Below, one piece after another: positions 38,970 through 48,703 of a stretch of 64,000 nt of DNA. Source of the stretch: Halomonas huangheensis (GTDB lineage Bacteria > Pseudomonadota > Gammaproteobacteria > Pseudomonadales > Halomonadaceae). The DNA lies in assembly GCF_001431725.1 (NCBI RefSeq), contig NZ_CP013106.1:2666001-2730000 (forward strand), in the 5' to 3' direction. Both the position numbers and the translations under genes were made by a program. The notes below the pieces were generated by a model. That model was not told the DNA's origin and did no database searches. It saw only the letters and a list, made by a program, of their open reading frames with translations. The stretch's first letter is position 1; the number at the start of each line of letters is the position of its first letter.

Positions 38970-40870
38970 TACTGGCTATCCTCCGCGTCCTTTCCCCCAA
39001 GACATGACTCGCCTTGTGGAAGATCACAGTTGTGTTCAAGTATCCATGCGTCGGTCATGGCTCTGGCCAGGCTTGCCGCATGCGTCGACCCTCCGCCGGC
39101 ATTCTCGACGATGACCGACACTGCAATCTGCGGGTTATCGACCGGAGCAAACGCCATGAACAAGGCGTGGTCGCGCAGACGCTCACGAAGCTCGCTGGCG
39201 TTGTACTTCTGGTTCTGCCCCAACGAAAACACCTGCGCAGTACCTGATTTACCGGCCATACGGTACTTCAGCCCCGCGCCGGTACGACGTGCAGTGCCCT
39301 CACGCCCCGACAGAACCTTCTCCATACCACTGAAGACTCGATCCCAGTAACTCTCGTTACCGACTTCGATATCCGGCGGAGTATTGGGCAGATCCGCTGG
39401 CACGGCCTCATCACCGATATCCAATGCCAGCCGCGGGCGCACATGGTGGCCACGGTTGGCCAGCACCGCGGTGGCCGATGCCAGCTGCAGAGGCGTCACC
39501 TGGAGGTAGCCCTGGCCAATGCCAACGGAGAGCGTCTCACCCGGGTACCAGGATTGCTCGAAACGCGCCCGTTTCCACTCTCGCGACGGCAACAGCCCAT
39601 CACCCTGCCCGGCGACATCAGCAGCGACCCGGGTACCAAAACCAAAGCTCCCGAGGTGCTCGTGGATATTATCGATGCCGAGATCATGGGCCAGCGAATA
39701 GAAGTAGGTATTATTGGACACCGCCAACGCGCGCTCCAGATCAACGCGACCATGCCCCCAACGCAACCAGTTGCGATAACGGCGGTCGTCATTGGGAAGC
39801 TGGTAGTAACCAGGGTCGTAGACCACCTCTTCCGGCGTGATGACCCCTTCAATCAAACCACTCATGGCCATGAACGGCTTGATGGTTGAACCCGCCGGAT
39901 AACTGCCTCGTGTCGCACGATTGAACAACGGTAGGTCGATGTCCTCCTGCAAGGCTCGATAGGAAGCAACATCAATCCCGGTCACGAACTGATTACTGTC
40001 GAAGCCCGGTACCGAGGCCATGGCAATGATTTCACCAGTCTGCGGCGCGATGGCCACAATCGCACCACGCCGACCGTCGAGTAGATCATAGGCCAACTGC
40101 TGCATATCACTGTCGATGGTCAGCGTCAGGTCCTTGCCCGGCTCGGGATCCGTGTGCCCCAACTCACGAAGCACTCGGCCACGAGCATTGGTTTCCACCT
40201 TGCGCAGGCCTGCACGACCGTGCAACTGGTTCTCGTAGAAATACTCGACACCGGTCTTGCCGATGAAATGAGTGCCCGCGTAATTGCCGGGATCCAGATC
40301 TTGAAGCTCTTCAGCATTGATGCGCCCGACGTAGCCGAGCGCATGTGCCATGATATCGGCATGCGGGTAGTAACGTAGTAACTGAGCCTGGACCTCAACC
40401 CCCGGCAGACGGTGACGATTGACTGCCAGGCGAGCGATCTGCCATTCGGTGAGATCACTCATCAGCAACGCCGGCTGAAAAGGACGCTGACGCTGGCGCG
40501 AGCGAACCTTGAACTCATCGACTTCCTCAGCCGGGAGCTCCAGAAGATTCACCAGCATAGTCAACGTCTCATCGAGATCATCGACTCGCTCTCGCACCAG
40601 CGTCAGGTTGTAGGTCGGACGATTCTCCGCAACCAGTTTGCCATTGCGGTCATATATCAAACCACGCGTGGGAGGCAGTGGCTCGACGCGTACTCGGTTA
40701 TTCTCGGAGCGGGTGCTGTAGACCTCATGCTGAACAATCTGTAGGTAGCACAGTCGGCCGACCAGCAGGCCCGACAGCAGCAACACCACCAACACGGCCA
40801 GACTGGCACGCACCCGGAAGATACGCAGCGCGTGCTCGGGGTTTTTCAGGGTTTCACGACGCTCACGCAT
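38969..40870 (-). CDS. mrdA: Penicillin-binding protein 2, elongation transpeptidase
   Basis: 633 residues. One N-terminal transmembrane helix (about 20-42), the dimerisation/pedestal domain with PTRGLIYDRNG, and the transpeptidase domain: Ser328-x-x-Lys331 in AGSTIKP, SNN in LAVSNNTYFY and KSGT in MAGKSGTAQVF. Partner of RodA in lateral wall synthesis. Confidence 0.98.
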   Translation of the reverse strand: MRERRETLKNPEHALRIFRVRASLAVLVVLLLSGLLVGRLCYLQIVQHEVYSTRSENNRVRVEPLPPTRGLIYDRNGKLVAENRPTYNLTLVRERVDDLDETLTMLVNLLELPAEEVDEFKVRSRQRQRPFQPALLMSDLTEWQIARLAVNRHRLPGVEVQAQLLRYYPHADIMAHALGYVGRINAEELQDLDPGNYAGTHFIGKTGVEYFYENQLHGRAGLRKVETNARGRVLRELGHTDPEPGKDLTLTIDSDMQQLAYDLLDGRRGAIVAIAPQTGEIIAMASVPGFDSNQFVTGIDVASYRALQEDIDLPLFNRATRGSYPAGSTIKPFMAMSGLIEGVITPEEVVYDPGYYQLPNDDRRYRNWLRWGHGRVDLERALAVSNNTYFYSLAHDLGIDNIHEHLGSFGFGTRVAADVAGQGDGLLPSREWKRARFEQSWYPGETLSVGIGQGYLQVTPLQLASATAVLANRGHHVRPRLALDIGDEAVPADLPNTPPDIEVGNESYWDRVFSGMEKVLSGREGTARRTGAGLKYRMAGKSGTAQVFSLGQNQKYNASELRERLRDHALFMAFAPVDNPQIAVSVIVENAGGGSTHAASLARAMTDAWILEHNCDLPQGESCLGGKDAEDSQ

Positions 40871-40897
40871 GTGAGGGGCAATCCTTGGCAGACAGGG

Positions 40898-41365
40898 TCA
40901 TCGGTGGTACGGATGTCCCACCATCAGCGTCCAGGCACGATAGAGCTGCTCGGCGAGCAGCAGCCGCACCAGCGGATGAGGCAGGGTCAAAGCGGACAGC
41001 GACCAGCGCTGGTGGGCGCGGGCCGAAAGTTCAGACGCCAGACCGTCAGGGCCGCCAACCAGCAATACGACATCACGTCCATCCAGACGCCATTGCTCAG
41101 CGGCCTCAGCCAGCCTTTCGGTACTCCAGGATTTGCCCAGGACTTCCAGCGCCACCAGGTGTTCGTCCCCCTTGAGGCGCGCTTCGATACGCTCTGCCTC
41201 CTGGGCAACGGCCCGCCCGACATCCGCATTTCGCCCACGATGGCCAGGGGCGATCTCCTCGACCTCGAGTGAGAAATCACGAGGCAATCGCTTGCGATAC
41301 TCTTCGACCCCTTCGTTGACCCAACCCGGCATGCGTGTACCAACCGCCAGCAGGCGGACTTTCAT
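40898..41365 (-). CDS. rlmH: 23S rRNA (pseudouridine1915-N3)-methyltransferase
   Basis: 155 residues, the SPOUT-fold family length. Conserved LVGGPDGL and a C-terminal [17 protein letters not shown] are diagnostic. Methylates pseudouridine 1915 in helix 69 of the 50S subunit. Overlaps rsfS by 4 bp (ATGA). Confidence 0.98.
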   Translation of the reverse strand: MKVRLLAVGTRMPGWVNEGVEEYRKRLPRDFSLEVEEIAPGHRGRNADVGRAVAQEAERIEARLKGDEHLVALEVLGKSWSTERLAEAAEQWRLDGRDVVLLVGGPDGLASELSARAHQRWSLSALTLPHPLVRLLLAEQLYRAWTLMVGHPYHR

Positions 41366-41724
41366 GCCTTGGCCTCTTCTCCCGAGGGAGCGGCATCAGT
41401 CGGCAGGTCTGCCCACAGGCGTTCGAGATCATACAAGTCTCGCGTCGCCGGCAGCATCACGTGCACCACCAGCTCTCCCAGGTCCACGAGCACCCAGTCA
41501 GAACCATTCTCACCTTCGACACCAAGCGGCTGAATGCCCTCTTCCTTGACCGCTGTAACGACAGTGTTGGCCAGAGCCGAAACATGCCGCGTGGAGGTGC
41601 CACTGGCGACCACCATCCAATCCGTCACGCTGGTCAAGCGCGAGACATCCAGTGCCGCGACGTCTACGGCCTTGAGATCTTCCAGCGCCTCGATCACGAT
41701 CGTCTTCAGTGCGTCGATCTGCAT
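41362..41724 (-). CDS. rsfS: Ribosome silencing factor
   Basis: 120 residues from ATG 41724 ([19 protein letters not shown]), chosen for GAGGGG 2-3 nt upstream and agreement with the family N terminus; the frame is open for 23 more codons. Contains [17 protein letters not shown] and [14 protein letters not shown]. Binds uL14 and blocks subunit joining under nutrient limitation. Coupled to rlmH. Confidence 0.96.
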   Translation of the reverse strand: MQIDALKTIVIEALEDLKAVDVAALDVSRLTSVTDWMVVASGTSTRHVSALANTVVTAVKEEGIQPLGVEGENGSDWVLVDLGELVVHVMLPATRDLYDLERLWADLPTDAAPSGEEAKA

Positions 41725-41841
41725 AGCCCCTCTTCTATGGGTATTCGGAAAGATCGCCATTGTAACCCGTGTGTCGACTTCTGGCAGTGACAAAAACGCC
41801 GACAGTGATATCTCGTCTGCGCGATAAACACCCAGCCGCCA

Positions 41842-42516
41842 TCAACGATAGAGGCCAAGACGCAGAATTTCCTGCTCCACTGCTTCGCTGAGCAGGTAGC
41901 GCACGCTGTCGCCACGCGCCAGGCTGTCGCGCACAAAGGTTGCCGAAATCGCCATGCGTGACGGGAGTCTCAGCCGCAACAGACTGCCACAAGGGCGCTG
42001 TTCAAGAGCGTCGGCGCTGGCCACCTCACGCCCGGCAAGCAGGCGCTGAAGCGCCCCCGGCAAGGCTTTTTCATGGTCAGGTCTGTCGACCACCACAACG
42101 TGAGCAAGTTCAAACAGACGCTCGGGCTGATGCCAGTCGGCCAGCTTGAGGAACGCATCATGCCCCAGCGCCATGATCAAACGCGCCTGGTCACCATAGC
42201 GCGCACGCAGGTCGCCAAGCGTATCTGCGCTCCAGGACGGACCGTCTCGTTCGAGTTCACAAGGGTCGGCCAGCAACCCCGGAGTGCTGTCGATGGCAAG
42301 ACGCAGTAATGCCAGGCGCTGCTGAGAGGATACCTGAGGACGGTCACGCAGCGGCGGCTGTGCAGAGGGGATCATGTGCACCCCGTCCAGTGCCAGCGCC
42401 ATGCGCAGTTCAACGGCGGTACGCAGATGACCGAGATGCACAGGATCGAAAGTGCCGCCCAGCATCGCAATACGTACCGGACGGCCTTCCGTCGAGCGGG
42501 GAAAGGTCAAGCTCAC
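41842..42516 (-). CDS. nadD: Nicotinate-nucleotide adenylyltransferase
   Basis: 224 residues with a GTG start overlapping the proA stop (GTGA). The nucleotidyltransferase motif [12 protein letters not shown] and the C-terminal [10 protein letters not shown] are intact. Makes deamido-NAD from nicotinate mononucleotide and ATP. Confidence 0.96.
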   Translation of the reverse strand: MSLTFPRSTEGRPVRIAMLGGTFDPVHLGHLRTAVELRMALALDGVHMIPSAQPPLRDRPQVSSQQRLALLRLAIDSTPGLLADPCELERDGPSWSADTLGDLRARYGDQARLIMALGHDAFLKLADWHQPERLFELAHVVVVDRPDHEKALPGALQRLLAGREVASADALEQRPCGSLLRLRLPSRMAISATFVRDSLARGDSVRYLLSEAVEQEILRLGLYR

Positions 42517-43799
42517 TGGCGAATCTGCCCTTCACCGAAAACAACATATTTGCGTGTGGTAAGGCCCTCAAGCCCAACCGGACCACGTACATGCAGGCGA
42601 TCAGTGGAAATGCCTATTTCCGCGCCCAGGCCATATTCGAAGCCATCGGCGAAACGGGTCGAGGCATTGACCATCACCGAACTGGAGTCCACTTCCGCCA
42701 CAAAGCGCCGCGCCAACCGATAGTCGTTGGTGACGATGGCATCAGTATGACGAGAACTGTAACGATCGATATGGGCCATGGCATCATCGATGCCATCGAC
42801 GACACGAATCGCCAGAATCGGTGCCAGATATTCCGTCTGCCAGTCTTCCTCTGACGCCGGCAGCATATTCGCCACAACCGCTCTTGCACGCTCGCACCCA
42901 CGCATCTCAACACCGTGACCAGCATACGCCGCGGCCAGGCGCGGCAGAATACGTTCAGCGATCGACGCATCAACCAGCAATGTTTCCATGGCATTGCAGA
43001 CCCCATAACGATGGGTCTTGGCATTCACGGCAATTGCCTCTGCCATATCGAGATCGGCACTAGCGTCTATATATACATGACAGATACCATCAAGATGCTT
43101 GATTACTGGAACGCGAGCTTCGCTCGAAATCCGTTCGATCAAGGATTTGCCTCCGCGAGGGATGATGACATCAACATATTCGGGCATGGTAATCAGACGT
43201 CCCACCGCCGCACGATCCGTGGTGGCCACTACCTGAGCGGCAGTCACATCAACCCCGGCTTCCGAAAGGCCTCGGGTGATACAGCTTGCCAGAGCAGCAT
43301 TGGACTCGCTTGCCTCCGAACCGCCTCGCAAAATGCAGGCGTTGCCGGATTTCAGGCACAGACTCGCAGCCTCCATGGTAACGTTGGGGCGCGATTCATA
43401 GATAATGCCGATAACGCCGAGAGGAACGCGCATGTGACCAAGCTGAATGCCACTAGGCAGCGACTTCAAGCCATCGATCTCTCCTACCGGATCCGGCAAG
43501 GCCGCAACCTGATGCAAACCGGCAATCATCGCGTCGATGCGCACGTCGGTCAGCGCCAGTCGATCAAGCATGGCGTCGTCCAGGCCATTGGCACGACCGC
43601 GCTCGAGGTCATGTTGATTCGCCAGCTTGACCTCGCTGCGCGCAGCATCAAGCTGGCGCGCAATGGCCTGCAGCGCGGCGTTCTTGGTCCGGGTGTCGGT
43701 GCGGCGCAGTGTCGTAGCCGCGGCGCGCGCCGCCTGCCCCAGCTGAGTCATGTAGGTGTCGACATTGTCGATCAGGGTGGCAGTGGTCTCGGCATTCAT
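42513..43799 (-). CDS. proA: Gamma-glutamyl phosphate reductase
   Basis: 428 residues from ATG 43799 ([14 protein letters not shown]), with an AGGAG about 12 nt upstream; the frame extends 35 codons further with no family resemblance. The catalytic Cys lies in [26 protein letters not shown] and [12 protein letters not shown] are typical. Second step of proline synthesis, relevant to osmoadaptation in a halophile. First gene of the cluster. Confidence 0.97.
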   Translation of the reverse strand: MNAETTATLIDNVDTYMTQLGQAARAAATTLRRTDTRTKNAALQAIARQLDAARSEVKLANQHDLERGRANGLDDAMLDRLALTDVRIDAMIAGLHQVAALPDPVGEIDGLKSLPSGIQLGHMRVPLGVIGIIYESRPNVTMEAASLCLKSGNACILRGGSEASESNAALASCITRGLSEAGVDVTAAQVVATTDRAAVGRLITMPEYVDVIIPRGGKSLIERISSEARVPVIKHLDGICHVYIDASADLDMAEAIAVNAKTHRYGVCNAMETLLVDASIAERILPRLAAAYAGHGVEMRGCERARAVVANMLPASEEDWQTEYLAPILAIRVVDGIDDAMAHIDRYSSRHTDAIVTNDYRLARRFVAEVDSSSVMVNASTRFADGFEYGLGAEIGISTDRLHVRGPVGLEGLTTRKYVVFGEGQIRQ

Positions 43800-43919
43800 A
43801 CAGCCAGCAGTCTCCTGTGGGGCGATCGCCAACGTCCCTACACCAGGGACACCAGCGGAAAGCGCGGCAGATCCTGCTGCACAGCGCTTGTCATTGGAAG
43901 ACAACCATCTTAAGACAGC

Positions 43920-44783
43920 ATGCGGACCAAGTACAAAGTCAGCCTATTCAAGATCAACCTCCTTATCGGCGCCCTGCTGCTTGGCTACCAGGCATTCAGC
44001 GCACCGCAACTTGTTGACGCCTCGATTCTGAGTATCGCCGCGCTATGGCTGGCGATTACAGGATTGCTGATCGAATTCAATCACCGGCGCCAGGCGCATC
44101 GCAGCTGGCTGCCGGTCATCAGCGTGTTGCTGACGGCATTGATCATGCTGTCACCAGATGCCCAAGGCGAGTGGTTATGGGCCTGGCCATGCCTGCTGAT
44201 GCTGGCTCAGCCAACGTGGATGCTGGCACTCAACATCGGCCTGTCCTGCCTGTGCTGGTGGTGGCTACTCAACCTGCTGAGCCTGCATCACTGGTTACTG
44301 AGTGGCGCCGTGCTGTTGTGCATGATCCTGATCGCGGTGGCTCGATCACTGCCCATCGGACAGTCACAACGCACCATCCTCAAACGTGCCCGCCTGGCGC
44401 CCGGTCTTCCGCTATGGCCGCTTACACAGCTGGAGCGCGACCTTCCTCGCGAGCACGGCCGCGCGGCACGCGACAATGTCTTTGCCGAACTGGTATTGAT
44501 CCAGACCTCAGCCCGCCACCTCTGGCCGCTGGCACAGCAGATCTGCCATCGTATCCATGCGTTCGAGAATGTCTATCGTGTCAACAGCCGTACTATCGGC
44601 GTCATCCTTACCAGTCAGGACGCACTTCAAGCCGAGTCCCGACGCACAGAGATTCTCGAGAGTCTCGCCCATCCATCCACCATCCGGGCAACCGCTCTAG
44701 GCAAGGTCACCAGCCTTCCTCAAGCGCTGAGCGCGCTGGACAAGCAACCACCGTCGACTCGTGTAATTGAGGATACGCCATGA
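43920..44783 (+). CDS. Membrane protein with degenerate GGDEF-like C-terminal domain (first of a pair)
   Basis: 287 residues. Five or six hydrophobic segments fill residues 10-145; the remainder is a soluble domain. Its end ([23 protein letters not shown], here described as an aligned stretch around residues 205-230) has the spacing of the GGDEF region of diguanylate cyclases but lacks the motif, NSRTI standing where GGDEF would be. I do not recognise a named family. Its stop overlaps the start of the next gene by 4 bp (ATGA), and both share the layout membrane domain plus eroded cyclase domain. Confidence 0.7.
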   Translation: MRTKYKVSLFKINLLIGALLLGYQAFSAPQLVDASILSIAALWLAITGLLIEFNHRRQAHRSWLPVISVLLTALIMLSPDAQGEWLWAWPCLLMLAQPTWMLALNIGLSCLCWWWLLNLLSLHHWLLSGAVLLCMILIAVARSLPIGQSQRTILKRARLAPGLPLWPLTQLERDLPREHGRAARDNVFAELVLIQTSARHLWPLAQQICHRIHAFENVYRVNSRTIGVILTSQDALQAESRRTEILESLAHPSTIRATALGKVTSLPQALSALDKQPPSTRVIEDTP

Positions 44784-45709
44784 ACGAATCGCCACAGTGG
44801 TCTACCCGCCTACGTGCCAGCGCGGACGTTATCGCCACGCTGATGCTGGCAGGATTAGCCGTCTGGCACTACCTGCTCGGTGAGTACGAACAGATCATTC
44901 TTCCCGTACTGCTGGCTTGTCTACTGCTGTTCGCCACCCTGGCCGACATGCGCCGCAAGACAGTGTTGTCCGGGTGGCTACTTCTGTTGTGCGGCTATAC
45001 GATGGCCATCGACCGTCTGCCGGGACTCCATGAGTTTCACGACTTCTGGCTTGCCGCTACGATCACTTTCACTCTGCTTCTGCTGCCACTCGGACCAGCG
45101 CTGATTCTCAACCTTCTGTTACTGCCGCTATGGCTGGCACTGCTCGATGGAGGCATGGAAGAGTGGTCGCACGCGCTGTCCTATCTCACCCTCGTCAGCA
45201 CCCTGACTCTCGCTGCCTGGGAGCATCTCCGTCAACGCGATCTGGCACGTGCTACCGACCCCACAGACCCTGACTGTGATGCAGTCAACCATGCCACACT
45301 GCACGAACGTCTCGCCGGTGAATTCGATCGCGCCAAGCATTTGAACCAACGCCTTGCTGTCTTGATCATGCATCTGCCTCAGCTCGACCTCGCCAGCGAG
45401 CAGTTCGGCACTCGTGCCCAACTGGCACAGCTTGACCTCCTCTGCAGCACCGTACGCAACAAATGCCGAAATCACGATTTTCTCGGACGCGAGAACCACG
45501 CAGACTTCTGGTTGGTACTGCCAAACACCACCGAAAGTGGCGCGCTGCTTGTGCTCAAACGCCTTGAGCAAGCTCTCGACGAAGTACGACTGATAGACAC
45601 TGGCCCTCTCACGCTTCGAACCCAGCTGTGTGCATTACACAGCGATGAGAACTTGAATCACTTCGAGCAGCGCCTTGCCATCCGCACACAATCTCTGACT
45701 GAGGCATAA
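44780..45709 (+). CDS. Membrane protein with degenerate GGDEF domain (second of a pair)
   Basis: 309 residues. About six hydrophobic segments (residues 15-155) precede a GGDEF-like domain: DAVNHATLHERLAGEF matches the start of the fold and DFLGRENHADFWLVLPNT matches DxxxRxGGDEFxxxLP. The signature is replaced by Asn239-His-Ala-Asp-Phe243, so cyclase activity is not expected. A role as c-di-GMP or GTP sensor, or partner of the preceding protein, is inference. Translationally coupled to it. Confidence 0.72.
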   Translation: MNESPQWSTRLRASADVIATLMLAGLAVWHYLLGEYEQIILPVLLACLLLFATLADMRRKTVLSGWLLLLCGYTMAIDRLPGLHEFHDFWLAATITFTLLLLPLGPALILNLLLLPLWLALLDGGMEEWSHALSYLTLVSTLTLAAWEHLRQRDLARATDPTDPDCDAVNHATLHERLAGEFDRAKHLNQRLAVLIMHLPQLDLASEQFGTRAQLAQLDLLCSTVRNKCRNHDFLGRENHADFWLVLPNTTESGALLVLKRLEQALDEVRLIDTGPLTLRTQLCALHSDENLNHFEQRLAIRTQSLTEA

Positions 45710-45765
45710 TTACCTCCTTCAGGACACCGAAGCCTGGCATCGATCCATATCTCGACAGGGACAGC

Positions 45766-45882
45766 ATGAGTTACCAGCAAACCTCCCCCTTCAGCAAACT
45801 GAGTGCAGCATTCTGCTCAGTCTCGAAAGCGACGCTCCAGCACCAGCGCATCATCGCCTGCGTCCAGGCAGCTCGCGCGTGA
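45766..45882 (+). CDS. Small 38-residue ORF coupled to the DedA-PAP2 gene
   Basis: The ATG at 45766 has an AGGGA site 5 nt upstream; 38 codons follow (starts MSYQQTSPFSKLSAAF). Its TGA overlaps the GTG start of the next gene in a GTGA arrangement, whereas that GTG has no good RBS of its own. The product has no membrane segment and two cysteines. Either a leader ORF that delivers ribosomes to the downstream gene or a small protein. No homology can be claimed. Confidence 0.45.
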   Translation: MSYQQTSPFSKLSAAFCSVSKATLQHQRIIACVQAARA

Positions 45883-47282
45883 ACCTTGAGCACTGGCTGC
45901 TGCAATTAACGCCATCTCCCAGCATGCTGCTGCTGTTGGTCATGTTGATCGCGCTGACAGAGTCACTGGCACTGGTAGGCGTGTTGATCCCCGGAGTGGT
46001 GTTGATCACTGCGGCGGCATCACTGGCCGGACACCAGGAACTCAGCGCCTACTGGGTCATGCTGGCGGCGTTCATCGGCGCAGTGATCGGCGACGGCCTC
46101 AGTTATGGTCTTGGTTACCGCCACCGTGATCAGGTCACGTCCATGTGGCCTCTGTCACGCCATCCGGAATGGCTGGAACGCGGCACGCGGTTCTTCCAAC
46201 GTCACGGCACCCTGTCGGTGTTGCTGGGACGCTTCGTCGGTCCCGTCAGGCCTATCGTTCCGCTGATCGCTGGCATCATGCGCATGCCTCCTACAACCTT
46301 CCTGTGGGCCAATATCGGTTCGGCGTTACTGTGGGCCCCTGCTTATGTCCTACCTGGCTACCTGCTGGGCCGCACCTGGCAGCAATGGCTAACGGTGCCA
46401 AACGAGCTGAACCCATGGTTGACAGCACTGGGCGTAACGATAGTGATCCTGGCCATACTATTTTCGCTGGTAAGGCACCACGCCTACCCCGATGGCCTGC
46501 TGTACCGTAGCCTCGCGTGGCTGACCGGGCACTTGCCCCACGGTCAACGGTTGTGGCACGCATTGGCACCACAGCATGAAGATGAACCGCCGCTGGCCAG
46601 TTGGCTGCTGCTGCTGTCATCACTCACGGCACTATGCGCCTGGACTCTGGTGGTACTGCATGCCGATGGCCCGCTGACAATCGACGCTCAGCTCAATCAG
46701 CTGATCGGTACGCTGAGCCTGCCGATCCTGGCTGGCTGGTCTCAGGTAATGGCAAAGGCGGGTGATACTCTGGGCGTGTTGGCGCTGATCGCTCCCTGGC
46801 TGATCTGGCTACTCAGCAAACGTCACTATGCAGCGCTTGGCCATGTACTCGGTGGCCTACTCGGCATCGCTGTGCTCAACACCCTGGGCAAGGAGGTCAT
46901 CGGGCGGGCACGACCCGATGTGCCGGATTACCTTGCCCACTCGCTGTCCTACCCCAGCGCTCACACCTCAACAGCGGTGGTGTTGTATGGCATGGCAGCA
47001 ACCTTTATTGCCCAGTCGATGCCGCGCTCCCAGCGCTTCTGGCCTTACTGGATCGCTATTGTGATTGTGGTACCCATGGCGCTATCACGACTGACACTTG
47101 GTGTGCACTGGCTCAGTGATTTGATCGGTGGCGCCCTGCTCGGGCTAGTGGTCTGCTCGATGATCAATCTCGCCTGGTTACGTCAACCACGGCGACAACT
47201 GGCACCCTGCCCACTGACACTACTGGTGATCTGTTCACTGGCACTGCTGAGCGCTCGGCTCTTGTGGCTTCCCCCCATCTAG
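45879..47282 (+). CDS. DedA-family / PAP2-phosphatase fusion membrane protein
   Basis: 467 residues. Residues 1-210 form a DedA (SNARE-associated) domain with GAVIGDGLSYGLGYR and GRFVGPVRPIVPLIAG. Residues 240-460 form a PAP2 lipid phosphatase with all three catalytic motifs: KEVIGRARP, YPSAHTS and SRLTLGVHWLSD. DedA proteins are flippases for lipid carriers such as undecaprenyl phosphate, and PAP2 enzymes dephosphorylate C55-PP, so the fusion may couple dephosphorylation to recycling. The start is GTG 45879, apparently coupled to the small ORF upstream. Confidence 0.92.
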   Translation: MNLEHWLLQLTPSPSMLLLLVMLIALTESLALVGVLIPGVVLITAAASLAGHQELSAYWVMLAAFIGAVIGDGLSYGLGYRHRDQVTSMWPLSRHPEWLERGTRFFQRHGTLSVLLGRFVGPVRPIVPLIAGIMRMPPTTFLWANIGSALLWAPAYVLPGYLLGRTWQQWLTVPNELNPWLTALGVTIVILAILFSLVRHHAYPDGLLYRSLAWLTGHLPHGQRLWHALAPQHEDEPPLASWLLLLSSLTALCAWTLVVLHADGPLTIDAQLNQLIGTLSLPILAGWSQVMAKAGDTLGVLALIAPWLIWLLSKRHYAALGHVLGGLLGIAVLNTLGKEVIGRARPDVPDYLAHSLSYPSAHTSTAVVLYGMAATFIAQSMPRSQRFWPYWIAIVIVVPMALSRLTLGVHWLSDLIGGALLGLVVCSMINLAWLRQPRRQLAPCPLTLLVICSLALLSARLLWLPPI

Positions 47283-47345
47283 ACAGAAGTTACCGGGAGT
47301 AAAGGCGCGATCAAGAGACAGTGGCAGGAAGAGCAAGTGGGCTGG

Positions 47346-47394
47346 TTCAGTGCACAGCTCAGTTCAGTTCAGTGCACAGCTCAGCTCAGCTCAG
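47346..47394. repeat. TTCAG/CTCAG pentamer-based tandem repeat
   Basis: A 17-bp unit TTCAGTGCACAGCTCAG occurs twice (47346-47362, 47368-47384), separated and followed by TTCAG or CTCAG pentamers. It lies between convergent DedA-PAP2 and lysE-family genes. Unlike most other junction repeats here, the period is 5. Confidence 0.85.
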
Positions 47395-47416
47395 TTCAAA
47401 GGTCTCAATCCCAGCA

Positions 47417-48040
47417 TCAGCCCAGCGCCAGCCAGACACCAACACCGATCATCAATGTGCCGGCAATACGATTGAGCAAGCGAACATTTCCTCCCTTGCC
47501 CAGCAGGTGACGCAGGCTCTTGCCCCCTGTGGCGTAGAGCAGTAGGCAGCAGAATTCGAGGGTCAGAATAATCGCAATCAGGCCAAGCAACTGGCTCACG
47601 ACCGGTCGGCCGGCATCGATGAACGGTGGCAATAGCGCAACAAAGAATGCCCAGCCCTTGGGATTGGCAACCGCGGTGACGAACCCCTGCAGTGCCAGCT
47701 CACGACGACTGGCCGGCGCTGTATCGACGACTTCCTCAGGGATCGCCATTCGGCCACGGGAGCGCCACATCATCACCCCCAGATAGAGCAGATAGGCCCC
47801 TCCCGCCCACTTGAAGAGTTCGAACAGCGCCGGCTGTTTGAGCATCAGTGCGGCCACTCCGGCGCCAGCCGCGAAGGCCACCAACCCTACGCCGAAAAGC
47901 TCACCAAACATCATCCACAGCGCCCGCTTCACGCCCTGAGTCATGCCCAGCACCATGGCCAATGTCATGCACATGCCCGGCGTCAATGACACAAGAAAGA
48001 AGGTCGGAACAAATACCGAAAGTACCGACAGCGACGGCAT
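47417..48040 (-). CDS. LysE/RhtB family amino-acid exporter
   Basis: 207 residues, six predicted membrane helices. Starts MPSLSVLSVFVPTFFLVSLT; the motif PGMCMTLAMVLGMTQGVKRA is the family signature and VANPKGWAFFVALLPPF the second conserved block. Substrate cannot be predicted. ATG 48040 has AAGGA upstream; the in-frame TTG one codon earlier is unlikely. Confidence 0.92.
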   Translation of the reverse strand: MPSLSVLSVFVPTFFLVSLTPGMCMTLAMVLGMTQGVKRALWMMFGELFGVGLVAFAAGAGVAALMLKQPALFELFKWAGGAYLLYLGVMMWRSRGRMAIPEEVVDTAPASRRELALQGFVTAVANPKGWAFFVALLPPFIDAGRPVVSQLLGLIAIILTLEFCCLLLYATGGKSLRHLLGKGGNVRLLNRIAGTLMIGVGVWLALG

Positions 48041-48076
48041 CAAAGGTCCTTACCCGGAAGGCCGGGAATCTATCTT

Positions 48077-48703
48077 TCAGGGGAGGGGCTGATCGCCCCA
48101 GCGAGGCACCAGACGTTGCTCGATACCCAACTGGTTGAGTATGCGCGCGACGATGAAGTCGACCAGTTGATCGATGCTGGTCGGGCGATGATAGAAGCCG
48201 GGAGCTGCAGGCATCACCACCACTCCCATCTGCGTCAGCTTGAGCATGTGCTCGAGATGAATCGCGGATAAAGGCGTCTCGCGCGGCACCAGCACCAGAG
48301 TACGGCGCTCCTTGAGGGCGACATCGGCAGCGCGTTCAATGAGGTTGTTACTCGCGCCGCAGGCCACTGCCGACAGTGTCCCTGTGGAACAGGGACAGAT
48401 CACCATCGCCGTACTGGCTCCAGAGCCCGAAGCGACCGGCGCCATCCAGTCCTCACGGCCGAAGCAACGAATCTGACCCGGTGCCGCCGCGAAGCGCTGG
48501 CTCAGCACCTCGGCCTGACGCTCCGGGCGCGGTGGTAACTCATCATCGGTTTCCGTGGCGATGACCAGCAGCGCCGCCTTCGAGACCATCACCCACACCT
48601 CGTGATTGGCCTGCACCAGCGCCTCGATCAAGCGCAGTCCATACTGCGCCCCCGAGGCTCCGGTAATCGCCACCGTCACCGGCGGATTGAATGCCTCAGC
48701 CAT
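48077..48703 (-). CDS. ubiX: Flavin prenyltransferase
   Basis: 208 residues from ATG 48703, preceded by GGAGGAG 4 nt upstream and overlapping the mpl stop by 8 bp. TGASGAQYGLRLIEAL binds FMN; CPCSTGTLSAVA and PRETPLSAIHLEHML are diagnostic. Makes the prenylated FMN cofactor for UbiD decarboxylase in ubiquinone synthesis. Coupled to mpl, a common arrangement. Confidence 0.97.
   Translation of the reverse strand: MAEAFNPPVTVAITGASGAQYGLRLIEALVQANHEVWVMVSKAALLVIATETDDELPPRPERQAEVLSQRFAAAPGQIRCFGREDWMAPVASGSGASTAMVICPCSTGTLSAVACGASNNLIERAADVALKERRTLVLVPRETPLSAIHLEHMLKLTQMGVVVMPAAPGFYHRPTSIDQLVDFIVARILNQLGIEQRLVPRWGDQPLP

Noticed and set aside
43800..43904. Upstream extension of proA to TTG 43904
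   Set aside because: The added 35 residues match nothing in the family and ATG 43799 gives the normal ProA N terminus.
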